This document shows positions 26,001-35,140 of a stretch of DNA of 64,000 nucleotides, one piece after another. The stretch is from Aptenodytes patagonicus. Its lineage: Eukaryota; Chordata; Aves; Sphenisciformes; Spheniscidae. The notes under the pieces are model-generated. The model was not told the origin of the DNA, searched no databases, and saw only the letters and a program-made list of their open reading frames with translations. Position numbers and translations under genes: made by a program. The stretch spans positions 6,306,001 through 6,370,000 of the forward strand of contig NC_134970.1 in the NCBI RefSeq assembly GCF_965638725.1, in the 5' to 3' direction. Numbering within the stretch: the stretch's first letter is position 1; every line of letters starts with the position of its first letter.

Positions 26001-29000
26001 TCGGGGACCACGGGGATGTAGGTGTGAGCCCAGGTGAAGGGGTAGAGGAGAGCAGCCACCGCGTGGATGCACTGCGACAGGACGCTGTGGGACAAGGAGC
26101 CATCGTGGTGGCATTGCACGAGGAAAGAGGATTTCACTGCTCGGAGGGAACATCCCACCCTGAGCTCAGCTACGTCCTGCGCTCCTTCAAGGGGCTTTTT
26201 TTTGTGTTTTATTTTTAAATAAACAGATCAGGACTCACCTCAGCTCCTCCGCCAGGAAAATGAGCCGTCGCTCCAACACGGCGGAGGCGAAGATGTGCAG
26301 GATGAGGTGGGGGCTGAGCCGCTGGAGCAGAGCCTGAAACTCCACGTGCTCCAGGTGGGCGTCCACGGGCCGCGTGAGCTTGATGAGCTGCCAAGGGAGA
26401 GCCACCAAACCCTGGCTTAGGAGGTGCAATGCTCCCCCTGCGCCACCCTGGCCCCCTGAGAAGGTGATCTGGGAGCAATTAATGACCCCGAGTTTGCAGC
26501 ATCTGCATCACATCGCTCTGCAAGGGACAAACCTCATCTTGTCCTGCCTGGAGATTTGGGCTGTGCAGTGCTGAGGCTGCAGGAGAAGCCAGCGGCGATG
26601 TGTGCTGTGGTGTTTATTTATTGGGGCACTGGATTTTTAACCAAAATGCCTCTTTTCTGCAGTGCTGACAAGTCCCTGGTAGGAGACAGGCAGGGAAGTG
26701 CTCCCACCTTGGCGTCTGACAGCTCATCTGTAAGCAGCAGCTTCCAGGAAAGGGAGGAGGGATGAGGGCATGACTTTTGCTATAAAACCCACAAAAACTT
26801 CCTCAAAAGACTCTCTGGGAGGGCCAGCTTGCCTCATACTAGCTAGGATGGCCCAATACTGAATTATCTAATGGATATTTGCAGGTGGTCTGCCCATTCT
26901 GCTGGCTTTGCCCCAGACAAGAGTCTCCCAAATCCGGTCGCTACCTCTGCCCTGATGCGGGCAGCCCCGAGACGGCGACCGCTGAAGGGTTAACAGGACC
27001 GTGCAGCTCATGACACAGTCCTGGCCCCTCTCCCCAGCTTTACGGGGGTGGGGGGAAATCCCCTTCCTCCACGTGCCAAGCCACCTTTCCAGCAAAGCAG
27101 TATCTTCCCAGCCAGCAGCATAGGGCTTGGCTGGGCTCCGCAGCCCCTTTCCAGCACAAATCCTGCACGATCCCCAGCTCCCAGCTCATGCAGTACCCAG
27201 GATTTATTTTTCACCCCTTTTCTTGTTTTCTCACTGATCTCTTCGACTTGCTCCAGCCCCTGCCCAGAGCCCCAAAGCGCAGCTCTTTCGAAGAATGCCC
27301 TCATCGCAAATCCTCCTCCCGTCACCCCCAGCCGTGCTCGCTGCAGCCTGGCCCGCAGCCAGAGCATTGAGCAACCTGCAAAGCCCTTGCACAAGCCTTC
27401 CTGGATGAAGAAATCTCTTGCAATTTGATAGCCAGCTGCTAAATTGCACTAGAGAGGAGGGATCTTGCTCTCAGAACCCACCCTGGCAGGACGCATCCCT
27501 GGGATGCTCAGCACCGAGGTTATTTTGCCCAGTCCCAGGTGCCAAGCGGCAGATCCTCCCGCTTCTTCCACGCCAGCTTTGCCACAAGAGAAGGAAAAAG
27601 CAAAAGAAAAGGCTCTGCCTGTGCGAGCCTGGGCCGTGCGTGGGCGAGATGAGCCCCGTGGGCACCGTGCCCATACCGGATCTCCTTTCCGCAGGTAAGG
27701 CCTAGGCTTGCCGCACGCCTGTGCCATGCCGACGGCCTGCTCCTGATGCTAAACTAGGACGGGTGTCGAGGCTGAGAGCTGAGCACTGCGGTGCGGAGGG
27801 GAAGCTGCAGCCTGCAACACCCCGCAATGGCCCCAGCACCACTGCGCGCCCCAACAGCCCCGCATGCTGCACCCGGAGGTGCGAACGCCAGCTCACGAGC
27901 AGGGTGCAGCCAGCCCCGCTCTATGGCCCCCGGCACGATGCACCACTCTGACGTAAAGGCTGTGCAAGCGCCGACGTGTTAAGAAACGGCGTCCGGGGAG
28001 GTTTTGTGCTGGCAGCTCCAGCTCGAGGCTGATGGAGCTGCAAAGATGCTGCTTCGCAAGGACGCAAAGATGGGGCAGCATCACCTGTGGATGGGCTCCA
28101 TCCTCATCCTCACTGCTTACTGCTCTCCTCCTGGACCAGGAGGGAGGTGGCACTCATATTCCCAGGGCACGAGGCCCCTGGCAGCCCGACCCACCACCCA
28201 CTGCTCCAGTGAGCACCCATGGGTGCTGCAGGTGTGGAGGATGCTCCTGGAGATAGCCTGGGCTCCCCACGTCGGAGCAGTCCAGGAGGTGCCGCTGAGC
28301 CCCTGAGACCCCCACCAACCTCCGTGCCTGACTCAGGGATGAAGCTTTTAATTGTGACGGTTTTCCCTGGAGCTGGGAAGGGCGATTCCCGAAGGCCCTG
28401 CATGAAGGGGTAAATCACCGCCATGGAGATCTGGCGCCTCTTCTCCACCTCGTCCAGGATCTGTGGGAGAAAAAAGTGAGCTGTGAAACCCCGGCAGGCA
28501 ACAGACTGGCTGCCTGGGCCACCACCGTGCCAGATGGCGCCACCACATCCCTACCTTGGAGAAGAGCCCGAAGCAGCCCAGGCAGCTGATGATGCAGAAG
28601 ACCTCAGGGAGGCGGACACCACGGCCGGATGGCTGGAAGAGGATGGGAGAAGGGTTTGAGCATCTCCCAGCCCCACTGCACTGGCTCCCCGCTCTCCCCA
28701 GAGATCCCCCCTGGCTCCCCTCATCCCCCCAGAATGCTCAGTCACCCACTGGGGGATTTTTCAGAGCTGGGGCTCAGGCCAAGGACACAGTTGATGCTGT
28801 AAAAGCAGAGGGTGCCCAGGACCTGGAGAAGGCAATTCAGATGCCAAAGCTGTTAATCATTTTGGTGCAAAGCCCTCTGGCGTATTCCCAAACTTTCCTT
28901 GCCCCCAGACACGTGTCCTCTAAGATATCCTGCCCCACCATCCTTGGGGCTAATCCTGCTTCCTACTGAAACAGGGATGGGATGAGTGCCCAGGCTTTTT

Positions 29001-32000
29001 TTCCCTTTCCAACTGGATTATCCTGGGTCCGTTTGCTCTCTGTGCTTTGAGCCCTCCAGACATCCAGTTCAGACAGCCAGAGCTCAGCCCTGGATACAGA
29101 AGTGGGCAGGTTCGCCCGGGAATGAAAGGGTGGTGGGATCCAGCAAGTCACCGAGCCGTGGCATACGGCCCTGTGGCTTTATGTCCCTATTTAAGCAGGC
29201 TGTGCGTAAATCAGCAGCCAAGGAAGACCTCCATCCCACCTCGCAGCCCCCAAGCTGGCCAAATCCATGAGTTGAGAAAGGCAGCCACCGTTCAGGAGCA
29301 ATTTTTGGGGATGGGGCTGAGGGCACCCGGCTCCTTGGCATCTGGATGGGCGCACGCGCATCCCCATCCTGATCCCGAGTGGGATTCGCAGCCGTCCTGA
29401 CCGCTGCAGCCAAGGGAAAGGAGCCAGGGAAGCTGTGGGAGATTGATGGGGAGGCAGCGACCACCAGTACAGGGAACGGCACCTCCCAACCGTCGCATCT
29501 CCTGGTTGCATTTCAGGCCAGCCCTGGGCTACAGTAAATGCCGCTTTCCTCTATCCAGCATCCAACTGATGCCCCAGCAAGAAGAAAGCTCAAAAAAAAA
29601 ATCCCTTTGGGCACCCCCTTGCTGCTTGTCGTCATCTTTGTCAAGGCAAGTGGCTTTCTAAGGCACGTCCCCAAGAGTTGTACTTTGGGCATGGCAGAAG
29701 GCATCGTCTCCCACCACGGGGATGGGGTGGCACGGCCCCCACCAACCCAGTGATGGGTGTACGGGCGGTGGGATGCTCACCAGCAGCCGCCTGCAGTAGC
29801 CGATCTTCCTGCTGCCATCCACGTTGGTCAGGACGAAAGAAAAGGTTTCGCTGCAAGGAGAGACAACGCATGGGGACGGGACGGCTCTTCCAGCCCGCAG
29901 CCCTCAGGGGTACGACAGCACGGGGTGGGAAACCACAGCCAAGACCCCGCAGCGGGGCAGGTACCTGGTGAACTCAGTGACAGGGGCCCAGTTGTTGCCG
30001 TCGGGGAAGCAAAAGAGGGGGATGGCTTGCAAGAGACGTTCCTCCTCCTCCTTCTGGCCCTTCAGCAAGTTCTCACGCTGGAACGAAGCGATGCCAAGAG
30101 TCAGGGTGATGGAGGGTGCCCATAGCCCCAGGGCTCAGCTGGGAATGGGCTGGGATGGGAAGGGCAGTGTCCCAAAGCAACCCCCGGCTCAGACCGAAGC
30201 AGAGAGTGCCTGCACATCCCTGAACAAGAATCTCCCAAAAATCCAATTTTTGACTCTTTTACCGCACTGACAGTGGAATAAAGCAGAGGCACCCAGGGGC
30301 CCCTCTGCAAACAGGGGCTCTCCCCATGTGCCACCTCCCCAAGATGTGATTTTGATGCCATGGTCTCCCCTTCTGGGACAGGAGACCAGGGAGCACCCCA
30401 GGATTTTCCTCCGGGGGTTTGTGGCCCGGGGCTCGGACTGCAGGCAGGGACAGACGGTCCCAGCAACCCCAGCCCACGGCAGGCAAAGCCCTGGGATTTG
30501 GGTCTGCGACTCCAGAACACGGGGTATTTTTCTGTTCTCCTCCCCTGGCTCTAGTGATGGGGAAGGAGCAACATCCCTTTTTCTTCTAAATTCGGAAAAC
30601 TCATCTTCCCGGAAACACAGGACTCAATACCTTTGGGAACTGGTAGGTTATCTTGGGTTCGTAATGTCCATCTGACATCTTCTTCAGCGACACCACCACC
30701 AAGTACTCGAAGAAAAACTGCCCAGCAGAATAGAGGATGGAGCTCCGCTCTCCTGGTTTCCCCTGCGGCACCCGCGAGGGGTTGTTTTCTGCAGCAGAGG
30801 CCTCCTCTTTTCCTTCTGTAGCCAAAAAAACCCACCCCAAAAAACAGAGCAGAGTGAAATGAAAGGCCAGGAGGTGTCCTGATAGCAGGAGAGGAGATGC
30901 AGAGCTACACATGAACTGGCCAAAGTGGCTGAAGGGAACCGGGACCTGGTGCACAGGGTGTTTTGGTCCCTGACAGTGAACAGCTGGGGACATGTGGGCA
31001 CAAGACACGGAAAGGAAAGAGAAATGGCTTTTATGAGTCTTTTGGAGAAAATCAAAGTGCTGTCAGACACCCCCGGCCCTCCTTTGCCCCATCCCAGGGA
31101 GGGCAGAGGGACTCTCAGAGTGAAGCCAGCACATGGGATGGCGGAGAGCAGATGGTCTCTGCAGAAAGCACCTGTGGAAAGGTGTGGGAATGTTTTTATA
31201 GCAGTTAATTTTATTCCCTTAGGGGGAAAAAACAGCAAACAAACAGCACAGATCTTGTTCGAGCACCTCCAAAGGCTCCAACAAGATGAATCCCAACCTC
31301 TCCCCGCCAGATTTCCTCAGTCCTGGGAACTGCTGATTGCAAATGAGATACTCAAGGGTTTTCCCTAAACCACAGCTCCCAAAGCAAAGCAATTCCCTGA
31401 GATTACATCCCATTTCTTGTTCGGCCGGTTGGGGAGGACAGCTGGGGAGCGTCAGCTGTCACAACCCAAAAAACTAGAAATAAGAGTGAAAAGAGCCCAA
31501 GCCGACATCTCCAAAGGCCCTGGGATGATCATGGTGGGGCAGCAAGATCCGAGGGCTGGGAAGGAGAGGGGTTAAATGCTGGCAGAAGGCTGCAGCCAGG
31601 CCATGCCACAGCTACTCCTTCTCCCAGCAGCCACTTGCGACTCTCTAAATCCCCGGTTCCTGGCACTGAAAGTGTCCCAGGCTTGGTCCTGGCTCTGATT
31701 ACGGCGGGGAGCTGGAACAGAAATGCTTGAGCTGCTCCTAGGAATAACAAGCAGGAAAATAAACGTGTGGCTGGATGAAATTTTTCCCCGCACCCTGGAG
31801 TTTGGCCCTGGGCTCTTTTGGTTGTGCTGCAGCTCAGCAGGGCAAGGCACGGCTGTGGCCGGCTGCTCTCATCATCCTTCTCCTTCGTGCGCAACATCCT
31901 CCTCCGAAAGCATTGCTGGTGGACACTCCACCCCACGTATCCCCCCCGGCTCCGTAGCTGCTTCCTTTAGTTTGGAAACACCTTTCCAGCCTCCATTCCA

Positions 32001-34523
32001 GGTCATCAGGAGCTGAAAGGAGCAGAAAGCTCATCCGAGGAGGTGACACTCACAGTCCCATCATGGGATGTCCCTTCCCAGGGATGAGAAACGCCTTTCC
32101 CAGCTCGGGGCGGGGAGATGCGCGAAGCCGCCCCCGCGTGCACCCCGAGGCCGCTCCACCTCCGCATGCAAAGTCCTTCCTCTTGGCAAGGTGAAATTCA
32201 TCCCAAAGAGGTTCTTCGCAGCAGGGGAAAGCCCGGGAGCATCCCGAGGATGAGACCCGGCTGCAGACACCTCTGGTTTGTCCTTGGTGGGGATCACAGA
32301 TGTGACAGCCCAGCAAGGTGCTCCGGGCCAGGGAAAAAAGGTCAACAAGATGCGCTTTGCTTCTCCTGCTCCTCCTTGGGATGCTCCAGCAATGGCTTCA
32401 GCAGTCCAATCTCACCTATGGGGCCAGGGCAGGAGGTTGTTGCCGGGGGGGACCCCAGGGAACCATGCTGTGCAGCGGGGAGGGCTGCTGGCGTCCCCCA
32501 TCCTCGCTGGACGCTGGTGTCAGTTGTTTTCCCATCACAGATTGCCAGGGTAAGGTAAAAGTCCAGCTAAATTCTGCCTACCCAGTCCCATCCTCTGTTT
32601 CAGAGAATACAAGATGCGCTCTCAAGCAAGGGCTGCATTTGCATCATGTCCATGGCATTTTCAAACAGCCGAGTAAAACTCGCCGCTCCGGGGAGGCTGG
32701 TCATGCCGGGCTGCAGGTCTGCCTCTCGCAGACGGACCCACGTGCCTGCCCGAAGTGCGACCTGGTGCAGCGAGCCCTGCCGAAAGCGCGGCGTCACCTG
32801 GCAGCGCTCCCCTGTGCCAGGTCTGGTTGCAAAGCCCTCGCTGGCAGAGCCTAAATCCCTCTGGGACCGTAATACTCCATCCCTGGGCTGGAAGGTGCAG
32901 CCATCATGCAGCATTGGATGGGTTTAATGTGGTATCAGAGGTCCCAGCACTCCCCAAAATCGGCAGGATTTGCAATCCCTCATGTGTCCCGGGGACACAA
33001 GCCACTGTCACAAGAGCTTTGGCCAACGACTCTCCCGTAGCCCAAGTGGGCAAGACTTGGGGACCACCCCACAGCCCCCCCCAGCAGCACGAGCGTCCTC
33101 TGCGAGGAGGGGAATGAGCCAGGTGGCTGGGGGGGCTCACGCAGCTCCTGGATGGAAAGCGGCTGCCGGTGCTGTGGATTTTCACCCCTCCCTCTGCCGG
33201 GCACGGAGAAGGCAAAGGCTGCCGCGATGCGCGCTGGCCCATGTGGAAATGGCACCGGGGCTGCCAGCGTTAAAAGAAAAAAACACTTTGCTGTGCAACC
33301 AGCTTCCCCGACCAGAGCAGGGTTTTCTTATCAGCCGAGGGCTGTGCTCAGACCCATGTTGTGATGTGGCACAACCTGTTTCTTTCCTCCCAGAAAACTC
33401 CCGGGCTGCAGCGTGCCAAAACGTCCCGGCCCGGCCCGATGGTTTGCAGGGGAGCTCTGCTTCCCGCGCCATGCAGCCGCCCACCTGCCCCAGCAGAGAG
33501 GAAATGGCTTTTGCTTTATCGAACCTTTTCTGCTGAGCTTGGAAAAACATGTATCGCACCCAGAGCAAGAGCCAGCCAGCACAAAACAGACCTCGGGGGG
33601 GTGGGGGGGACTTGCAGTGAGCCCCCCCAAATCCACAGGTTGCCCCAACCTGCTCTGCTGTGCTTTGAGATATGGCAGGCCAGAAAACCCTGACGATCCA
33701 TCCTGTATCTTGGAAAAGCTCACAAATCCCAAAGGACCAATTTCTGCACCGTCCTCTAAAGGCTCCGCAACACTGACCTGCCTTGGGGGCACCGTGCCCC
33801 CGCGGATGCCCGCGATGCCACGCTCCGGTGTGCCCTGCGACGCTGCGCTCGGTGGGCAAAGGGCTGGGAAGGCTTTTGGGGATGTGATAATAGGGAGCCT
33901 GTGGAGCTGCCCCTGGGATGGGGTAAACCCCCGGGGGACTGGAAACCTCCCCAGGGGATGGGGTAGACTCATTTGGGACAGGGTAGGCTCCCAGGGGATG
34001 GGGTGCAGCTCCCGGGACGGGCTGAACCCCCAGGGGATGGGGTGTGCTCCAGGGAGATGGGGTGCGCTACCGGGGGCTGGGGTAAGCCCCTGAGGATGGA
34101 GCAAGGGAGATGGGGTAAGCCCCGGGGGCTTACCAGCCCAAGCTGGGCTCCGCAGGGTGAGCGCGTACGGGCCGGGCTGGAGGGGAGGAGGGGACCGAGC
34201 CGGTGCCGGTCCCCGGTACAGGCGGTCCCACCCGGCGTGGCCGCGCTGCGCTGCCCGGGAAAGTCCCCGCTCCGCCGGCAGCCGTCGGCTCCCGCAGCCG
34301 CGGTCCCAGGGCTGGCACCGGCACCGGCACCGGCACCGACACCGGTCCCAACACCGCCACCGGCACCGACACCGACACCGGCACCGGCCCCGCCACCGGC
34401 CCCGCCACCGGCACCTCCCGGAGCCCGGCGCCGGGCTGTGCTCCCCGGCGTCCCCTCCCGACCCTCACCTCTGCGGCCGGGGCGCCGCAGGCTCCGTCGG
34501 AAGAAGTTGCCGATGGAAGCCAT
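23009..34523 (-). CDS. DENND2D: DENND2D, DENN domain-containing protein 2D (12 coding exons, complete)
   Basis: DENND2 proteins are guanine-nucleotide exchange factors that activate Rab GTPases (Rab9 for this subfamily) in late endosome to Golgi traffic. Twelve exons join in frame on the minus strand to give 467 residues, against about 471 in human. Minus-strand order is 34523-34469, 30815-30631, 30077-29965, 29850-29781, 28632-28555, 28460-28320, 26387-26239, 26084-25907, 25396-25355, 24975-24885, 24442-24203 and 23070-23009. The uDENN module spans about residues 50-140 (FFFEYLVVVSLKK, FCFPDGNNW, VLTNVDGSRKIGYCRR). The cDENN spans about 145-300 (FCIISCLGCFGLFSKI, ASAVLERRLIFLAEEL, LLYPFTWAHTYIPVVP, CCPTPFMVGIQ). 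The dDENN spans about 320-420, with a basic tail. The start sits in a CpG island. A run of five Asn near residue 362 comes from a coding AAC repeat. Larger DENND2A/B/C paralogues have long N-terminal extensions, absent here. Confidence 0.96.
23071..24202 (-). other. DENND2D: DENND2D last intron, 1.1 kb
   Basis: Intron between exon 11 and the short terminal exon. No other feature was recognised. Confidence 0.8.
24203..24442 (-). CDS. DENND2D: DENND2D exon 11 (dDENN)
   Basis: Split Thr codon, then 79 codons: FVQFFVRTVGHYASHIK, FQERAFCKAIASKTNRKFVK and MFSLFIEEAEKSRIPQE. This is the dDENN end, very close to human. Acceptor ttccag, donor gtaaac. Confidence 0.96.
24443..24884 (-). other. DENND2D: DENND2D intron 10, 0.44 kb
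   Basis: Intron between two confident dDENN exons. Nothing else was recognised. Confidence 0.8.
24885..24975 (-). CDS. DENND2D: DENND2D exon 10 with poly-Asn run
   Basis: 30 codons plus one base: VGDEEEILPIKLQNEMLTSL then NRHNNNNNIH. The five Asn codons are a pure AAC repeat lying 10 bases from the splice donor gtaagg. The human protein has no Asn run at this point. Confidence 0.93.
24893..24910. repeat. DENND2D: (GTT/AAC)n coding microsatellite
   Basis: About five to six GTT units on the plus strand, read as AAC (Asn) codons of DENND2D exon 10 on the minus strand. Confidence 0.9.
24976..25354 (-). other. DENND2D: DENND2D intron 9, 0.4 kb
   Basis: Short intron with no other recognisable content. 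Confidence 0.8.
25355..25396 (-). CDS. DENND2D: DENND2D exon 9 (14-codon exon)
   Basis: A 42-base exon encoding ALIVDLCKGKILRA, aligned with VLLVNLCEGTFLMS of human. Acceptor ttccag, donor gtaggt. Confidence 0.9.
25397..25906 (-). other. DENND2D: DENND2D intron 8, 0.5 kb
   Basis: Intron between cDENN and dDENN exons. Nothing else was recognised. Confidence 0.8.
25907..26084 (-). CDS. DENND2D: DENND2D exon 8 (cDENN core)
   Basis: Completes a split Ser codon, then 59 codons including SQCIHAVAALLYPFTWAHTY, IPVVPE and CCPTPFMVGIQMR. Acceptor cccacag, donor gtattt. Confidence 0.97.
26239..26387 (-). CDS. DENND2D: DENND2D exon 7 (cDENN core)
   Basis: 49 codons plus two bases: LIKLTRPVDAHLEHVEFQAL through ILHIFASAVLERRLIFLAEE, the conserved cDENN core. 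Acceptor ttggcag, donor gtgagt. Confidence 0.97.
26388..28319 (-). other. DENND2D: DENND2D intron 6, 1.9 kb
   Basis: GC-rich intron with CpG-containing patches around 27.2-28.0 kb. Many chance open frames occur in both strands, none recognisable. Confidence 0.8.
28320..28460 (-). CDS. DENND2D: DENND2D exon 6
   Basis: 47 codons in phase 0: ILDEVEKRRQISMAVIYPFM, then QGLRESPFPAPGKTVTIKSF and IPESGTE. Acceptor tcccacag. The donor gttggt is weaker than consensus, but reading phase and homology fix it. Confidence 0.94.
28555..28632 (-). CDS. DENND2D: DENND2D exon 5 (cDENN start)
   Basis: 26 codons in phase 0: PSGRGVRLPEVFCIISCLGC then FGLFSK. Acceptor ttccag, donor gtaggg. Confidence 0.95.
28633..29780 (-). 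other. DENND2D: DENND2D intron 4, 1.1 kb
   Basis: Intron between the uDENN and cDENN coding parts. No other feature was recognised. Confidence 0.8.
29781..29850 (-). CDS. DENND2D: DENND2D exon 4
   Basis: Completes a split Ser codon, then 23 codons ETFSFVLTNVDGSRKIGYCR...; donor gtgagc. Nearly identical to human. Confidence 0.96.
29965..30077 (-). CDS. DENND2D: DENND2D exon 3
   Basis: 37 codons plus two bases: RENLLKGQ, an acidic EEEE run, then AIPLFCFPDGNNW, the hallmark uDENN motif. Acceptor ttccag, donor gtacct. Confidence 0.95.
30078..30630 (-). other. DENND2D: DENND2D intron 2, 0.55 kb
   Basis: Intron between two confident uDENN exons. Nothing else was recognised in it. Confidence 0.8.
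30631..30815 (-). CDS. DENND2D: DENND2D exon 2 (uDENN start)
   Basis: Completes the split Glu codon, then 61 codons ending YEPKITYQFPK; acceptor ggctacag and donor gtattg. It contains the uDENN core FFFEYLVVVSLKK. Confidence 0.96.
33905..34132. repeat. G-rich minisatellite, unit about 28-30 bp
   Basis: Roughly eight degenerate copies of a unit resembling ccaggggatggggt plus g.gctcccggg. It lies in DENND2D intron 1. Its regularity produces a chance proline-rich minus-strand open frame (HPIPW and similar repeats). Confidence 0.85.
34314..34415. repeat. Hexanucleotide (GGCACC)n repeat in DENND2D intron 1
   Basis: About 17 units of a 6-bp period, with perfect ggcacc copies at the left end and interruptions (gacacc, gccacc, ggcccc) further right. 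It begins about 55 bp inside the first intron of DENND2D. Confidence 0.9.
34469..34523 (-). CDS. DENND2D: DENND2D exon 1 (start codon)
   Basis: The ATG at 34523-34521 gives MASIGNFFRRSLRRPGRR, then a split Glu codon, with donor gtgagg. It is short and basic like the human first coding exon. I chose this start because it splices in frame to exon 2 and lies in the CpG island. Confidence 0.85.
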
Positions 34524-34759
34524 GGTGGCCCCGGCGCGGAGCGGCCCCGGTGCGGCCCCGGTGCGGCGCGGCGGGGAGGGCTCGGCTTCCGCCCGCCGCG
34601 CTTTCGCTTTCCCGGGGAAGATGGGACGGGACGGGGCGGAGAGGAGCGGAGAGGAGGAGCGGGGGGGGCCGGGCCGCACCTGGCACCGGCCGGGGCAGGG
34701 GCAGCCCGCCCCGGGAGCGGGCGCGCCCGGGCACGGGGCGGGGCCGGCAGCGCCGGGCA

Positions 34760-35140
34760 CGGGGAGCCGGGAGAACCGGGCATGGGGGTCCCGGGAGCAA
34801 CGGGAAGGGGGGAGCCGGGAGCACCTGGTTGCAGAAGAGCCGTGAGCACCGGGCACGGGGACACCGGGAGCACTGGGCACCGAGAGCACCCGGGCACGGC
34901 GGTCCCGGGGGCACCGGGAACGGGGGAGTCGGGAGCACCCCGGGTACGGGTATGCCGGGAGGAGCTGGGCATGGGGGAGCCGAGAGAACTGGGCATGGGG
35001 ATATCGGGAGCACCGGGCACGGGGGTCCCGACAGGGACCTGGATACGGGCGTCCCGACAGCACCGGGCATGGGGGGAGCTGAGCGGGGGTGCATCCCGGT
35101 GCACGAGGCCGGGCATCCCGGTGGGGAGCCGGGCACAGCC
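34760..35140. repeat. GC-rich minisatellite upstream of DENND2D, unit about 30 bp
   Basis: About a dozen degenerate units resembling gggagcaccgggcacggggg, with related endings (gtcccg, agccgg). It begins about 240 bp upstream of the DENND2D start codon. Long proline/arginine/glycine-rich open frames here are products of this repeat. Confidence 0.85.

Larger units (their letters stand above)
30816..34468 (-). other. DENND2D: DENND2D intron 1, 3.7 kb
   Basis: GC-rich first intron. It carries a hexanucleotide tandem repeat just inside its 5' end and a G-rich minisatellite at about 33.9-34.1 kb. No exon was recognised in the rest. Confidence 0.8.
34140..34800. promoter_or_regulatory. DENND2D: CpG island at the DENND2D 5' end
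   Basis: Very GC-rich and CpG-rich DNA spanning exon 1, with GC-box-like runs (ggggcgg near 34634, gggcgggg-type motifs near 34736). There is no TATA box at a suitable distance upstream of the start codon (higher coordinates), consistent with a broad CpG-island promoter. Confidence 0.75.
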
